Positions 48,301 to 60,678 of a stretch of 64,000 nucleotides of DNA are shown here, in pieces. The stretch spans positions 1 to 64,000 of the forward strand of contig LLCB01000026.1 of assembly GCA_001414345.1 (NCBI GenBank). Direction: 5' to 3'. Positions within the stretch are counted from its first letter, which is position 1. The number at the start of each line of letters is the position of its first letter. The notes under the pieces are model-generated. The model was not told the origin of the DNA. It saw only the letters and a program-made list of their open reading frames with translations, and ran no database searches. The stretch is from Hymenoscyphus infarciens. Its lineage: Eukaryota > Ascomycota > Leotiomycetes > Helotiales > Helotiaceae. The position numbers and the translations under genes were made by a program.

Positions 48301-51300
48301 AACGACTACCTTTCCGGCTTTTCCTAGGCTACGGGAAGGCTCCGTTAGTAGCAGGCTTCGGAACAATAAGGAAACTAATATATCCTTACTGATAAGCTCG
48401 GCGAATGGTGGCTAGGCTATATGAATCTTGCTTCCGGGATTTTTATCAAGCGGCTTTTCTTTGAAGCTCACTCACTGGTGGCTGATAATTCAAGGTTGGT
48501 GGCATTGTCCAATAAGGCTGATTTCTTTGTGGCTTATCTTGATGACGGGTGGGAGAGATGTGAAATGCATACTTGCATGTGTCGAGCATGTATGGATCAA
48601 GTGTAAAGTGCAGGAGGGAGGAATTACAGGGCGGACGAGGGGAGTAGAGAATGTTCAGAACCTGAAAGGTTTGGATGCGAGACCGTGTGTGGTTCATTGG
48701 TTGTCGGGGGTGGTTGTGTATAGCGTTTCCTGTCGCGCCCGCGCGGGTTTGTGGAGGGTCGTTGATTGTTTGGGACGTCTTGTCGTTTCTCTGTTTCTAT
48801 TCGGTTTGGATTAAACTGATGATGATTGAATGACTTCGACCGTCGTGGACCATTGAAAGGATGGCAGGGCAGGGCAGGGTCGAGAGCACTTTGAGGTGAG
48901 ATCATCAAGCATGAGAGCTGAATACGTCTGTCTGTCTGTCTACCCAGTCTCGACTTTCAAATGGAGAAGATTCTTGTACTCGAGTACATTGGTGAAAGTT
49001 TTTGGTCCACTGCTGGTGCATTCATCCCTACCATTAAGTATCTAGGTAAGATAACCTTCTGTGAGGTGGGTGCAGCGAGGATCCAAACTCCACCATACTT
49101 GACTTGATTCAGATGATTACGAGGAAGAAGCCAGATGATTACGACAAAAGACCCCGCAATCTGCTGATTAAGTACTTAGGTGGAAAAGGAAAGGCTGCGG
49201 TTTACGGATACCTTTTTCGATCCAGCGCTGAGCTGAGGGGGTGCAATGTATGCTGTACTATACTGTACTATACTATACTATACTCTATCATGTGTAGTGC
49301 ATCCATCCATCCCTACAAACTTGGGTGCCTGGCTAGGCTATCTCCCTATCTCCCTATCTGCATCTTTACACTCTAAGAGAGGAGTGTGGAGAGAGAGAGA
49401 GAGAGAGATATAGCTTCCCGCTTCAGAGGAGTAGCAGCGGAGAAGACGGAACGAAAAAAATGTACCCTGGTAATATCGAATGTATATTTCGATTCTTTTA
49501 TACCCCCCCCCCCCCCCCTTCTCTGGGTAAGTACTTACCTTGGTTATTCTACGGCTTTCGTTATTTTTTGATTGGTGTTTTTTCATTCTTGTTCTTAGGT
49601 AATGTCGCGTTGTGGACCAGCTCTCAAAAACAGGTTTTGGGGAAATTGGGGAATTGGTGGTTGGTAGTTGGTGGTTGGTGGTTGCGTTTACATTTTTTGC
49701 CCGTTTTTTTGGGCGGCGTTGCGTATGTTGGGCGTTTTGGGAGGGAGGGGAGGCTGCTGCTGTACTGCACTGCACTGCGCTGTACTGGACGTTGATTGTG
49801 GCGTTGGGGAAGCGGTGAGGGATGGGTGGATTGATTTGGGGGAGGTGAAGCGAGACAAGGGGATTAATCGGATGGAGGGGATTGGAGGGGATGGGATGTA
49901 ACATACGATACGTGGGGGAAATCTGCAGATTGTTCTAATGATGTCGTCAGGGTGTTTTTTATTGCTTTTTTGAGGGGATACTTGTACTTACTTATAGACT
50001 GTTGGGTCAATTCGCCGTAAAAGATTTTTTATATTTGTTACCCCTGCCTGTTTGGGCTCTGTTTTACTTACCAGTTACTGTATCGTAAAATTTTGTCACC
50101 ACCAAAATGATGGACTTCAAGTGAGTTTAGATTGGCGTGAGAGAAGTGCTCATTTATCCTTTCTGTTTAGAGTGGATTGCGAGAACTTGTCTGTACATCG
50201 ATGCGAGGATAAGGAGGTGGATTTCTTTTGGTGCTGAAGCGACCGTTTTTGGGTTGCACGCGTTCTTATCGTTCATGTTGTGCTATGTTGGCTTGTTGAA
50301 TGAGGGAGGGGTTGGAGAGGAGGGGAGAGGAAGGCGTTCCGGGATTTCGTATTCGGCGGTTAGGGTAGGATTTCTTATCGTGGGAAAAATGCGAGATCGG
50401 GGGCGACATGTAACTTGTCACTTTTGAGATGGACGGGGCAAGACATGGGATTCCGATATCTGGGTTTGAGTTCCCTTGGTGTTCCATCGTTCTTTCTTCG
50501 CTTTTCACATCCTTGGTTCCTTTTCGGGTGGAAATGGAGGGGGTTAGGATGGAAGTTCTCGGGAATGGTTATAATTTTTCCTTTCGCTGTACTGGTACCT
50601 CGCCACTTCGAGATACCTCCCTTCTCGCACAAACGGAAGAGGCGATGGTTGTATACGTGATTTCCCAGAGCTCGCGAAAAAGGGCTTCGAGAAGGTGTGT
50701 GTGCCAAGGGAGCAATCAATTGGTTCCCATCCTTTTCAGGGTGGTCTAGAACTTGAGGGTCACCACACCCTCTTTTTTGTTCGCAATATCGACGAAAATT
50801 CCGATTGGGTGGTTGTTGGGTTGGCCTTATCGAGAGCATCTACTTGTGTATATGTATCTTTTCCCTCCCCCCCTCCCCTGAAGTGGAAAGGTATTTCTGA
50901 TGGACACCGAGTTCCCGACTTCTCCCCTATGTTCATTCTTGTGAGGGAGATGTGGTTGTGGTTGTGGTTGTGGTTCTGGTTCTGGTTCTGGTTCTTCTTC
51001 CTCGGCCATCCTCCCACTTCCGGCCTTATCTCCTTCACATGTTAACCTGTTCAAGTGGAGCGTCGATCCCGTATGCATGACATAGCACCCTCTTTATTTT
51101 TTTATCTCCTAGGCTAGGCTGCGCATGCCTGCTATTTTCACATCTCGGTCTCTTCTTTGCGACAATTATGCGACCTCATCTCCACTGAGTTTCGTCTTGG
51201 ACTTGGTGCGATGATGAGGGATGGGACGGCAAACTCGTGTCTGGGCAAGATGTTAAATCGATGGGCCCATCTTGAGTCCTTGGATGGGAATGGGGAATGG

Positions 51301-52278
51301 GGAAATGGGAGTCTTGACTCTTGATGCGAAGGTTCGGGTAGAGAAGGTGGATGAGGTGTCATGACCGTACGTGTGAGGGATAGTGATTTTGTGGATCCGT
51401 ATGCCGGGTCCATTCTCTTTTTTAACCCGGGACTGATTGGATTGTTTTGTTGAGAACGAGATGATGACAGTTGATAGGTGATAGAGTTGGAGAGGGGTAG
51501 ATGTTTGAGATGGGGGCGCAATGGTTTGAGGTAGGTAAGATTTTAGGGGCTGCTCGATGTATAATAGGTTTCGTGTGGATGGCGGCTTCTGAAAAATCAC
51601 TTCGATGTTGTGCCGATATACTCGGGATGCCGAACACACGCAACAAGCATTGCTATGGTAGGTCTAAACTCCCTTGGACCGGTGACAAGGTAGGTAAATG
51701 GTTCCGGTATATGCCATTGATTCTCACTGCTGGCTTCTTGCTGGAACTTCCCGTCTTTGTGGTCTCGATCGGTGTGGAGCGAAAGTTGAATTTGGCTTTT
51801 CTAGGTGAGCGAATTACTGAGTAAGTTCGTTGCGTTCACTTGTCAGTTCGTACTTACTCTCTAAGGCCATGTAGCTTTTTTGTATACCCTAAATTTTATC
51901 CCGATCAAAAAAAGAGCTCCATTGGGTGGAAGTCCATGAGAAGCTAGCCTTCCCTAAAAACACTGTGGGAGATTACAGCTTTGAAGCTAACTGACCTTTG
52001 GACTTGTCGTCATTTTAGAGGAGTTGATGCCTTCCAAACCCCGGAGAAGTTTTGGGATAGCCAGGCAAAATTACCGTAATCAGTCTAGCTCCATTGAGGC
52101 AGAGTTGTTACAGATTAGAACATTAAGAGCCCAGCATGGGAAGCCAGCTCCACATCCAAGCCTAACGTTCCTATTCTTTCAATTTTTCCCATGAAGTTAA
52201 AACGATCAAACAGTAGAGACTCTTGTGACTTGGTGTTCAAAACAAATTGCTTTTCTTCGGGTTCATTTGATGCTAGCT
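45356..52278. other. Long intergenic region without a supported gene
   Basis: Nearly 7 kb in which open frames on both strands are short, overlapping and compositionally driven (poly-C at 49,503-49,519; G/T hexamers near 50,950; ga repeats at 49,390-49,408). Short-period gtactgtact and tacctacctaggta sequences recur at 45,670-46,320. I recognise no protein family or RNA gene. A gene with many small exons, or a long non-coding RNA, cannot be excluded by eye. Confidence 0.45.
50949..50998. repeat. Hexamer repeat (ggttgt then ggttct)
   Basis: Four copies of a gtggtt-type hexamer pass into four copies of ctggtt. Confidence 0.8.
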
Positions 52279-53628
52279 CTAAGACTCCTCGAAATCTCCA
52301 TATTTTGCAATCAACTGTCTCATAATGCTCACAGCCCCCCCGCGATATCCACTTCCAAAGATAGAGAAGTGGTTCAAGTGATGGTATCTACACCCAGTCA
52401 GTTCTTCGCTTAGCAACCCCCTTTCCAAAAACCAGTTGAGCACTGACTCGAAGGAAACTGTAAACATATTAACAAAAGTAAAGAGCTTCTACTCACAGCT
52501 CATACAGTCTGACTCTATCCTCCCATTCATCCACCGGCTCGTCTTTTCCACCATGTCCAAGTTTCTTTTTCTCAGCAAAATATTCCTTCTCAAAAGAGAC
52601 GCCAAACCCGCCAAACATCCTCATAATCCCAAACTCAAATTCATTATGACTCCAGCTACAACTCGGATCATAAACCACCTCTTCAACAGGTCCGCCATCG
52701 ATACTTCCCTTACCATGATTTCCCGACCATAAATCTCCATGTACCGCAACGGGTATGACATCCTCGCCAGTACTCGCAGATTTCAAGTGACCATTCCGAA
52801 GAAGACGTGGAACCACACTCGACGCAGTTTTGTCCACAAGGTTTCTCAACTCTGGGTCAGAACCATGGTTATTCTCGCCCTTCTTTAGAATATGACGTAA
52901 CCGATTGTTTGCATAGAAATCAGCCCAGTTCTCTTTGAAAGAATTATCTTGCTCAGTGTCTCCGCAACATGTTGGGACGGGGAAACCAAACAGTGGTTTC
53001 TCGTTGCCTTCGGGTATTGGAGCGGGTTTTGTATGTAGTTGAACGAGTTTCTGGGCCAGAGAGAGATTATTGCTGGTGCTTGCTGTGGACGAATATCTGG
53101 AAAGGTTGAGGAAATCTGTCGCAAGGAAATAGCCGCCGGATTTGAGACTACTATGGGCGTATGACTTAGGGCATAGAGAGGGAATGGCGGTATGGATGGC
53201 GTTGAGTGATTGATGCTCGCCTAAAGGAGACCCGACAATGATTAGCTCCTTTTTCCGGAGTGAGAGATGAAAGAAACGTAACATTTTGCGGGAAAAGCTA
53301 ACAGTTTTGATGAATTTTATTTTAATGCATTAAAAGGAGAGCTCAGAAAATTTTGAGTAGGAGAGGAAGGCCAAAAAAACACGATTTTGTATGGAAGGGT
53401 AACGTGAAGTAAGAATATCTACAAACCAGCAAACATCACCTTGGCACCCTCGCCCTTTCCAATCTTCACAAAAAACAGTTTCTCCCTCGCGTTTCCACTT
53501 TCATTGTTCGTGGTGGTCGTCACCTTGAAAGAACTCGAGAATCCCGATCCACCATGAGATGTGATACTTGTCGTCTCTGGACAAAGGGATAGTGCCTCTA
53601 GGATTGCGGGATCGATTTTGGGAGCCAT
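52279..53628 (-). CDS. Fructosamine/ketosamine-3-kinase
   Basis: Model: complement(join(52279..52387, 52497..53220, 53427..53628)), 344 residues. Introns of 206 and 109 bp join the frames exactly (gtttgt...tttag and gtgagt...tgtag). The fructosamine kinase fold is shown by the Lys of FFVKIGKG (about residue 55), GEHQSLNAI (68-76, helix-C Glu), the catalytic loop VAVHGDLWSGN (225-235), the metal-binding-type YDP (251-253), and the family C-terminus YHHLNHFSIFGSGYRGGA. These kinases phosphorylate the C3 hydroxyl of sugar adducts on protein amines, destabilising them (deglycation repair); they are cytosolic. Length is usual for fungal members. All catalytic motifs are present, so it is probably functional. 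Confidence 0.93.
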
Positions 53629-54358
53629 TGATCATAAGGTGTGGAAGTTGGGTGATAACAAATGTTGAAGATGGTTTGAAGACTGTAACAAAAGAAACAT
53701 TGCTGTCGAGAAGAAAGACACCAGCTATGTAAGTGGCGTGACGTAATATCACATGATCCACCCTCCTTCACTCTTTACCCAACGTAAGATAAAAATGTTG
53801 TGCCACTTGTTTCAGTCACTTTTTCCTTCTTGATAAAGTGGAAGGGATAGTATCCTTCTTGGGTTATTTTGCCTGAAAGTCCTGTGTGGGGGTTTTTTTT
53901 CTGTTAATAGATGGGGTATATTGGTATGTCCACTTGTGTTTTGAGGTACTTTCTGGGGATTTAATGAGTTTCGGTTGTGCTTGTTTTGTAGTTTGTATTG
54001 GGGGAAATGTTGGGTGGGAGTTTGAGAGAGGATATGTGAAGAGTGGTGTAGAGTGGAGGTTGGGGGGAGTTTCAGCCTGGTGGGTTTTAAAGAGGTGTAT
54101 CTCAGAATATGCTAAATTTATGGAGAGAAAGTTTGATAGTTCTCAAGAGTCTTGGTTCTTACAGCACTGGGATGTCTTCAATATGTTAGTATTGCAGCGC
54201 CTTAAGACAGGGAAATCTGAGAATCTGAGAGTTGATCGGTACGTAGTATAATCAGGTATATCGAGCTCTCTATTACACTTGCAGCTGATTCAATCAACTC
54301 TCTCATGATATAATAAAAATGGAAGAGCATACACAACTCTTTTTGAAATCTAGCGCGT
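53629..54358. other. Upstream region of the kinase gene; no other gene
   Basis: AT-moderate sequence with a T/G-rich plus frame at 53,886-54,251 that has no recognisable features. Likely the promoter of the kinase gene and the remains of the 3' flank of the NLR relic. Confidence 0.4.
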
Positions 54359-57300
54359 TCATACTACTATTGCTCCGAGATCTTTGCTTTGGAACCGATT
54401 CCAACTCCTACAGCGGCGTAGAGAGAGTAGACGAGACTCTTTGTACAAAGCAGCACCATTATTGAGTAACAGGTCGGCATTGTCCAAATAATTATACGAA
54501 AGAGCAGTCTGCAATGGTACAGTCAAATCCTTTTTTTGAGATTCATAATAGAATCTGTACAGTTGCATGTTCTTTTGAGAATATAGCAAGGGATAGTGGT
54601 GTATGGTGATTAGTACTTTTTTCGGTAATACTGACATTTTGACTGAGTAGTGCTTGAATAGTTTTGACCCCGCGTTCTCTGACAGCGTAATTCAGCGGAG
54701 TTTGGTTTTCAGAGTCTTTAGCCTTGATAGCATCCCAAAGAGCCAGAATACGTGTGACAACACTAAGAATGTCGAGGCCTGCAGCATGGTGTAAAAGTGT
54801 GGCAGATCTCGCCATTTCCACACCAATGTGCCTCGACTCTCCATACATTTTGAGCCATTGGTCAAAGAATTTAGTTTTGGGCAGCTGAAAACTGTCAATG
54901 ATATAACCCTGATCAGCCTCTTGAGCTTCCGCTATAGAAGCGCGTCGAGGCCAAGGTACAGTGGCATATCCCAGAAACGGCAGCTTTTCTCCTCCATACA
55001 TTATTCGTTAGCATGCATCCTCTAGGTAGTTTTCGAGTTTCAGACACTCCGGAATTTCATAGCGTAAAACATCCTTGGAGTTAAAGTAGTTGAGATATGA
55101 CCTACATAGCCTATCATGGCCAAGGATATAAACTCTGCTTGTGATGTCTGGTCAAACAAATACAATCCCTTCTTGAGGAGGAAATCGTCCACTTACTGGT
55201 GTATAAGTTGCACAATGCGGACCTCGTTGCAGAGCTTGTCCCAGGTAATTTGACTTTCTTCCAGACCCCCTGAAGATCCATGATCATAGCTTCCATTCGC
55301 GAGTCACTCTCCACAAGACTCCTCCTTTCAGAAAATGGACGATGGAGCTCCTCAATGTATAAGTCAACTGAGGCGAGAGCAAAGCAAAGTTCGGTTAAAG
55401 TAAGGGGTGTTTTCGCAAAACAGTTCTATTACATTAAATGTAGTTGTTGGCATCTTCGAGTAGCAGGTTCTTTATACTCCACGAAATATTAGGTCATTAG
55501 GACCTCCTCGTAAATATCAGTATGGTGCCTTTTTCGTTCCCTCGATTATTTAGGGAAGAGGAATCCCAGGCTGATATTGCTTAACGGTTCTTTGGACGAT
55601 GAGAATCGCCCAGAGAAAGACCCCATTTGCTTGATTTGAGATGGCTCGTTGTAACATCCAGATTTCTTGCTAGTCAGTTTGTAACTGACTGACTTTGTGC
55701 TTGCCATACTGTTCCCCGAGTGGTACTATTGATCGATTGAGCTTAGTTGCAACAAATGTATTGATGTCCGGTTTTGGTCCTCAACGCGTATTTGAGTCCC
55801 TTCATTTGTTATTATGAGAGGACAATAGCGACACGAAAAGCAGGTTCTCGTTTTATACTACTGGGATTGGTGTTGGTCATTGACGTCGCGGATCAAAGAA
55901 ACGATCGCTCGCGCGGGATCATCACCAGCTTCTTCGAGGGCATCTAAAAAAATCGTTTCAGAGGGAGTCTTCGAGACTAGAATTAAGGATCTCTCTGGAA
56001 CTTCACGGAGTTCGGCTTCTTCCCATTCCCATTTCGATACTAGACTTCCGCTAGACCTCCTTTTCTCTTCAAAGTGTTTGGTAAAAGAACGACCGGCAGA
56101 AGGGACTGTGCTCAGTAACTGGTGTAGCGTGGCTCGAAGCATTCCAATGAATGTCTGTTGTAATTGGGTCCCGCGTTTGTGGAAGAAGAATGAAAGGTGT
56201 ACATGATCCGATTCGTCATCCTCGAGGACTTGTTGGATTCTTTTCATTATTGTGGACTTTCTAGAACCTGGCTTTCCTTGTACCTAAAGTAAACTATGGA
56301 CTTCGGTGATCTATTGCTGGTATTTTTCGTTTTCGAGATTCCATAGGCATGCATTCCCCCGTGTTGTTTGGATTCCACGTCGGCGTGAATTCATCTCTGG
56401 AAAGACGAGGGTGTGGAGCATTTCAGTGTCCAAACTAGGAGCAGTCGCTGTAATAAGCCAACAAGTTCAAATTCAATGACTAACTAGTTTGCTGTTGCGC
56501 TAGCCCTTCCACTTCTTTTCTATCTGACGGCAAACCGATCCAAGCTCGTTGAAAAACTTTCCGATACCCATCATCGTGCTTATTCTTTACATTTACACAT
56601 AGTCGTATGGTTGGCATTGATAGACAGCCTTGACTCTGACCCGGTCAACGAGGACGAGAAATCATCCACAACCTTTGGTACTCAGCAAGAGAAACTACCC
56701 TGATTGAGAAGCACTACACCATGTCATTTAAACCACCCAGTGAATTCCTCTCATACTCATTGCCACTTGGACAGTGTAGACTTTGAAGTTGCCACGTTTA
56801 TGCAGCTTGAGAAACCGTTCTTGAATATCTTTTAGGATTGCGCTGTCGACGGAAAGAGTTTCAAGGTTTTGGCGAGCAGTGTCAAAACCTGAAGCACTCG
56901 CGATCCTTCGCATAGTCTCCCCCCATTTGATAAAGTTTCCGCCGCGATGAGGTGTCCCAAGAAAAAGGTTGTGTTGGTATTGTCCATAACTACATGCTAT
57001 ATGTATCTAAAAGGCGGCACCCAAGTACATGGGCACTCATAGCCTTCACTACAATGCCTTATACACGAAGCGTCTGTAAATGAATAGAGTTCCACGGTTT
57101 AGAAATCAAAGTTTCGTACCTCCAAGAGAATGTGTAACAACCCCATCCGGCTATCGGTGAGCCTTTACTCAAGAAGTCTAAATTGATTGACACTCCCACT
57201 TTTAAATCGCTCTCCTTTCAATGCTGCAAGCAAATCGCGACAATGGTTGAAAAGGTGGCCCTTATTTGTACCTTCGCTGAAGAATTTGGATACCTTGGAG

Positions 57301-57438
57301 TCCTACCGAAACATAAGAATCCGGACATTCTTACATTCTGCTCTAAGAAGATCATCGGGCTACGAGGTGCTGAGTCGTCTAAGCTGTTGCCGGATTGGTA
57401 CTCTGCTAGGGCGTCCCGTATATACCAAAAGCCGGAAT
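54359..57438 (-). pseudogene. NLR-like gene relic: alpha/beta-hydrolase, NACHT and ankyrin repeats
   Basis: Read from 57,438 down. A PGAP1/DUF676-like hydrolase N-domain comes first (DSKVSKFFSEGTNKGHLFNH at about 57,300), followed by FFLGTPHRGGNFIKWGETM near 56,930 and the frame at 56,913-56,728. Then comes the NACHT approach (LVFPEMNSRRRGIQTTRGN) and Walker A as GKPGSRKST at about 56,250-56,280, followed by the frame at 56,247-55,858. Ankyrin-like repeats lie at 55,001-54,543 and 54,637-54,359. In-frame stops, two of them TAG just before Walker A, and frame changes break it. The hydrolase start is missing at the MITE. Fungal NLRs act in non-self recognition and programmed cell death; this copy is dead. 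Confidence 0.85.
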
Positions 57439-58046
57439 CGACTAAATCGCAAATCGCAAATCGCAAATGGCAAATGGCAAATTACAAAAGTTAAGAGATA
57501 TAGCAAATCTTTAACTATATTATCCTATTCTCTTATACTCTTACACTCTTACACCCTTGCACTCTTGCTCTCTTACTCTCTTATCCTATTCTTCTATATA
57601 CTACGTATACTAAGAGAGTGTAGGAGAGAGTGGGAGAGGTAGATAAGTAAAAGAGAGAGTTAGAGGTAAGGAGGTAAGCAAACATTCCGAGGGAAGGTTT
57701 TTCCTAGCGTAGGTAAGGGGAGTTTAAAGTAAACATTCCCCCTACTCCTCCCTCTTCCCTTCTTTCTCTTTCTTCTCTCTTATTTATCTAAAAATAATAG
57801 GAAGAATATAATACAAGAGTTAGGTAATAGAGAGTAAGTATACGATAGTGAGGAGGCGATGTTACTACTATATATATAATACTCGTTCTCTCTCTCTATC
57901 CTCTGATTAATTGCTATAGACAGTCTTAATATAGAGAGGGGGGGAGGGGGGAGAAGAAGAGAGAAGGAGGGAGAGAGAACTTAAATTAAAAAGATATTAT
58001 ACTTTATCGTTATAAAAAGTACGATTTACGATTTACGATTTAGTCG
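57439..58046. mobile_element. Inverted-repeat element (about 0.6 kb) at the end of the NLR relic
   Basis: The left end, cgactaaatcgcaaatcgcaa (57439 on), and the right end, the reverse complement of tacgatttacgatttagtcg (to 58046), form TIRs built from tandem aaatcg(c/t) heptamers. Differences are C/T transitions. The interior is pyrimidine-rich on one half and purine-rich on the other, and non-coding. TA dinucleotides occur symmetrically just inside the ends, but a clear TSD was not found. Confidence 0.7.
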
Positions 58047-60678
58047 TTTCCAACTTTTAGTACATACGAGATGCCGTATCTGCCCATCTGATCCATTCTG
58101 ATCGGTTGTTTCTGTGGGCGGGCTGAGTTTTTTTAAAATAGTTGAAAAACGACTGATTCAAACTGCTCGAGGGCGGGGGTAGAGCTGCTCCGCTCCAAGT
58201 CCAAGAGTCTTTTCAGGGTGACCCTGTAGTTTATGAACAAAGAGTAATAAATAACTTATTCGCGAGACCCCTTACAACTCTGTCGAGGGGCATCTTATGA
58301 ACTTTGTGACCCACAAAAATTGAACTACTTACTCTGCAATAATCTCACCGCCGTGAGCTGGCCCAAATGGACGGACTTTCGGGAGCATAGCCTGCAAGCC
58401 CCGTGGTTAGCCTCGCTGTTGGACGTTGTCTCGAGCGCACTAGAAACCCACCATGTTATGTTGCGTATATTGCGCTTTATATCGACGTCTTCAGCTAAGC
58501 GATCACTCTTTTCCTCGAGATTCTCTTATATAAGAGCCTGAAAGAGATGATGAATATGTTACCTGGAGCGCTCAGGAGAAGTGGTTCTCCGCCGCAACTA
58601 TACGACCAGCTGTCAAAAACATGTTAGTTCTAGCAACAATCAATTATAAAAGTACATAACAGAAAAGCACTGCAATTCGCGACTCTACCAAGATTGTAAC
58701 GCTCAACAACTATTTGTGAAAGAAAAGACAAAAAGAAAGATAAATAGAGGTGTAGAATGCCAATTTTCCATTCCCTAGAGCGTGCGTTGACCGGATCTCC
58801 CTTACGCAAGTCAAGTTGAGAAAGAAAAAAAACCAAATAAATGCCCATGAATCGAAGCCACAAAATGTCCAGGGGATGCTGAAAAGTAAAATCAGAAGGT
58901 CTGTAACCAGAACATACAATTCACGGCAACACATAAGATTTACAACTACATGTTCCCTGGAAAGCACTTTTGCCTAGCGAAGATTGCCTAGTTGAGATGA
59001 AGCAACGACTTGGAGACTATTAGAGAGCACATCTTACACGAAATACAGGACAAACAAAACACAACTCTGAATAAGGCCAAGCACAGTAATAACAACTTAA
59101 AAGTTACCTCTCAATAGTCTATAGAACATCTTAAAAGAAAGATATAAGTATATAAACACTAAACTCATCTCAACTCCTGGCAAACCAGCAAACAACACAA
59201 CCGCAAGAGAAGTGTGAGGTCTCCCGTGAATACTAGTTACTTGAGAGTAGCTCTCGAACAATCAAACTCAAAAGACGTAAGAGAATCAAGACTCAAACGC
59301 CCTAAATCCGTTCAAATAACATTAAACAATCCCTTTCGTCAAAAGTAGCACCAACTCACTTTACTACTGTAGCAACCCCACAAACCCCGCATAATAAGTA
59401 TCTCCTAGTACTAGTACTATATCCCATATACTTTCCCCCCAAATTAGCTCGGCTGCCTTCCTAGTCCCCCAGCTAAACCCCAAGCCGCATACCCCCAAAA
59501 AACCTAGATCTAATCCAAAAAAGGGTTATTTCATACTACGTCAACAAACCCCTCACCTATCACGTACGACGAGGATTCATCGTCTAGCTATTTATAGAAG
59601 GTACTCGACCCTCCCCTTCTGATTAAAAGGTAGCGTAAATCGAGACCGCGATATAAGATTTGAGTTCATACTATCTTTTATATCAGTTGGGGGAGAAGGC
59701 AACCTGGACAGCATGGGAAATACGAGAGAGACGGGTGGTCAAAGAAAGGTCAGAGAGAGGACAATAAAAGATAACTAGACAGATGAAGAAACATGTATCC
59801 TTGAAAGCAAGCAAAGTAGAAGTAAGGTATAAACAACCTTCAATTACAAACATATATACCAAACAAGTCATCACATCACATCCTCTACAAAGAAACCAAA
59901 GAAGGTATTGCCAATAATTTATTCAGGATTCATCTCCTCCTACTCTCCCTATCAAAAAAAGAGCCACTCCAGTGGTGAAGCCACTCCCCACTGCGGCTGA
60001 AAATGAAAAGAAAACACGATCGAGAGCTTCTTCTGTTCTGTGTTCTGTTTTTGTGATCCGGTGACGGACATGCTGCCAAATGTTCTAATCCCCTTCCTTT
60101 GCCAAAGCGAATTCCCCATGGATCCCAGTATTTCCATCCATCCATTCCACCCCCAATAAATAACCCCCTGTTCCCCTTATCCAAAGGCAATCGATCCATC
60201 GTAAAGAAATAATGGGAGCCAAAGCAAGGCTGCCCAATGGTACAGAATGGCGAATGAAAAAGAAGAACAGCCTGATCGAAGCAAAAGGAAAATGCAGGTA
60301 TGGGGTATTCTAGTACTCTAGCAAGCGATTGTGAGTAGAAGGAGAGAAAGTGAAGAAGCGAGTGTCCTGTTCAACCATCCCCCCCATACATGCAACCCGC
60401 TCCAATCGTGTGTTTCCCTCAAGTCCAGGCAATGCTACCGTCCTAACAAAGCAAAAAAACTCCACTGCCAACAGGCTATCTGGTATCTCCTTCCTAAACA
60501 ATGAAAACCTGCATGTTTAAAAATATGGCTGAGATTCAGAAGAATCAAAGCGATACGCGAGCAAAACCGCGAAAGAAAAAAAAACCCGTTCCAAAAAAAA
60601 AGCAAACGCTGTCGTGACTCATAACTGCACAAATTGAAAAGAAACTTGTTTTGGGAGATGTCAGACAATTTGAAGACA
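58047..60678. other. Intergenic and probable 3' UTR of hapB
   Basis: No supported gene. Short minus frames (58,630-58,967, 59,683-60,199) lack domains. 60,300-60,678 is A-rich on the plus strand and probably belongs to the hapB 3' UTR. Confidence 0.4.

Noticed and set aside
49338..49904. 188-codon minus-strand ORF
   Set aside because: Spans a poly-C/G run and ga repeats, is rich in Pro/Asn/His from composition, has no domain and no conserved start.
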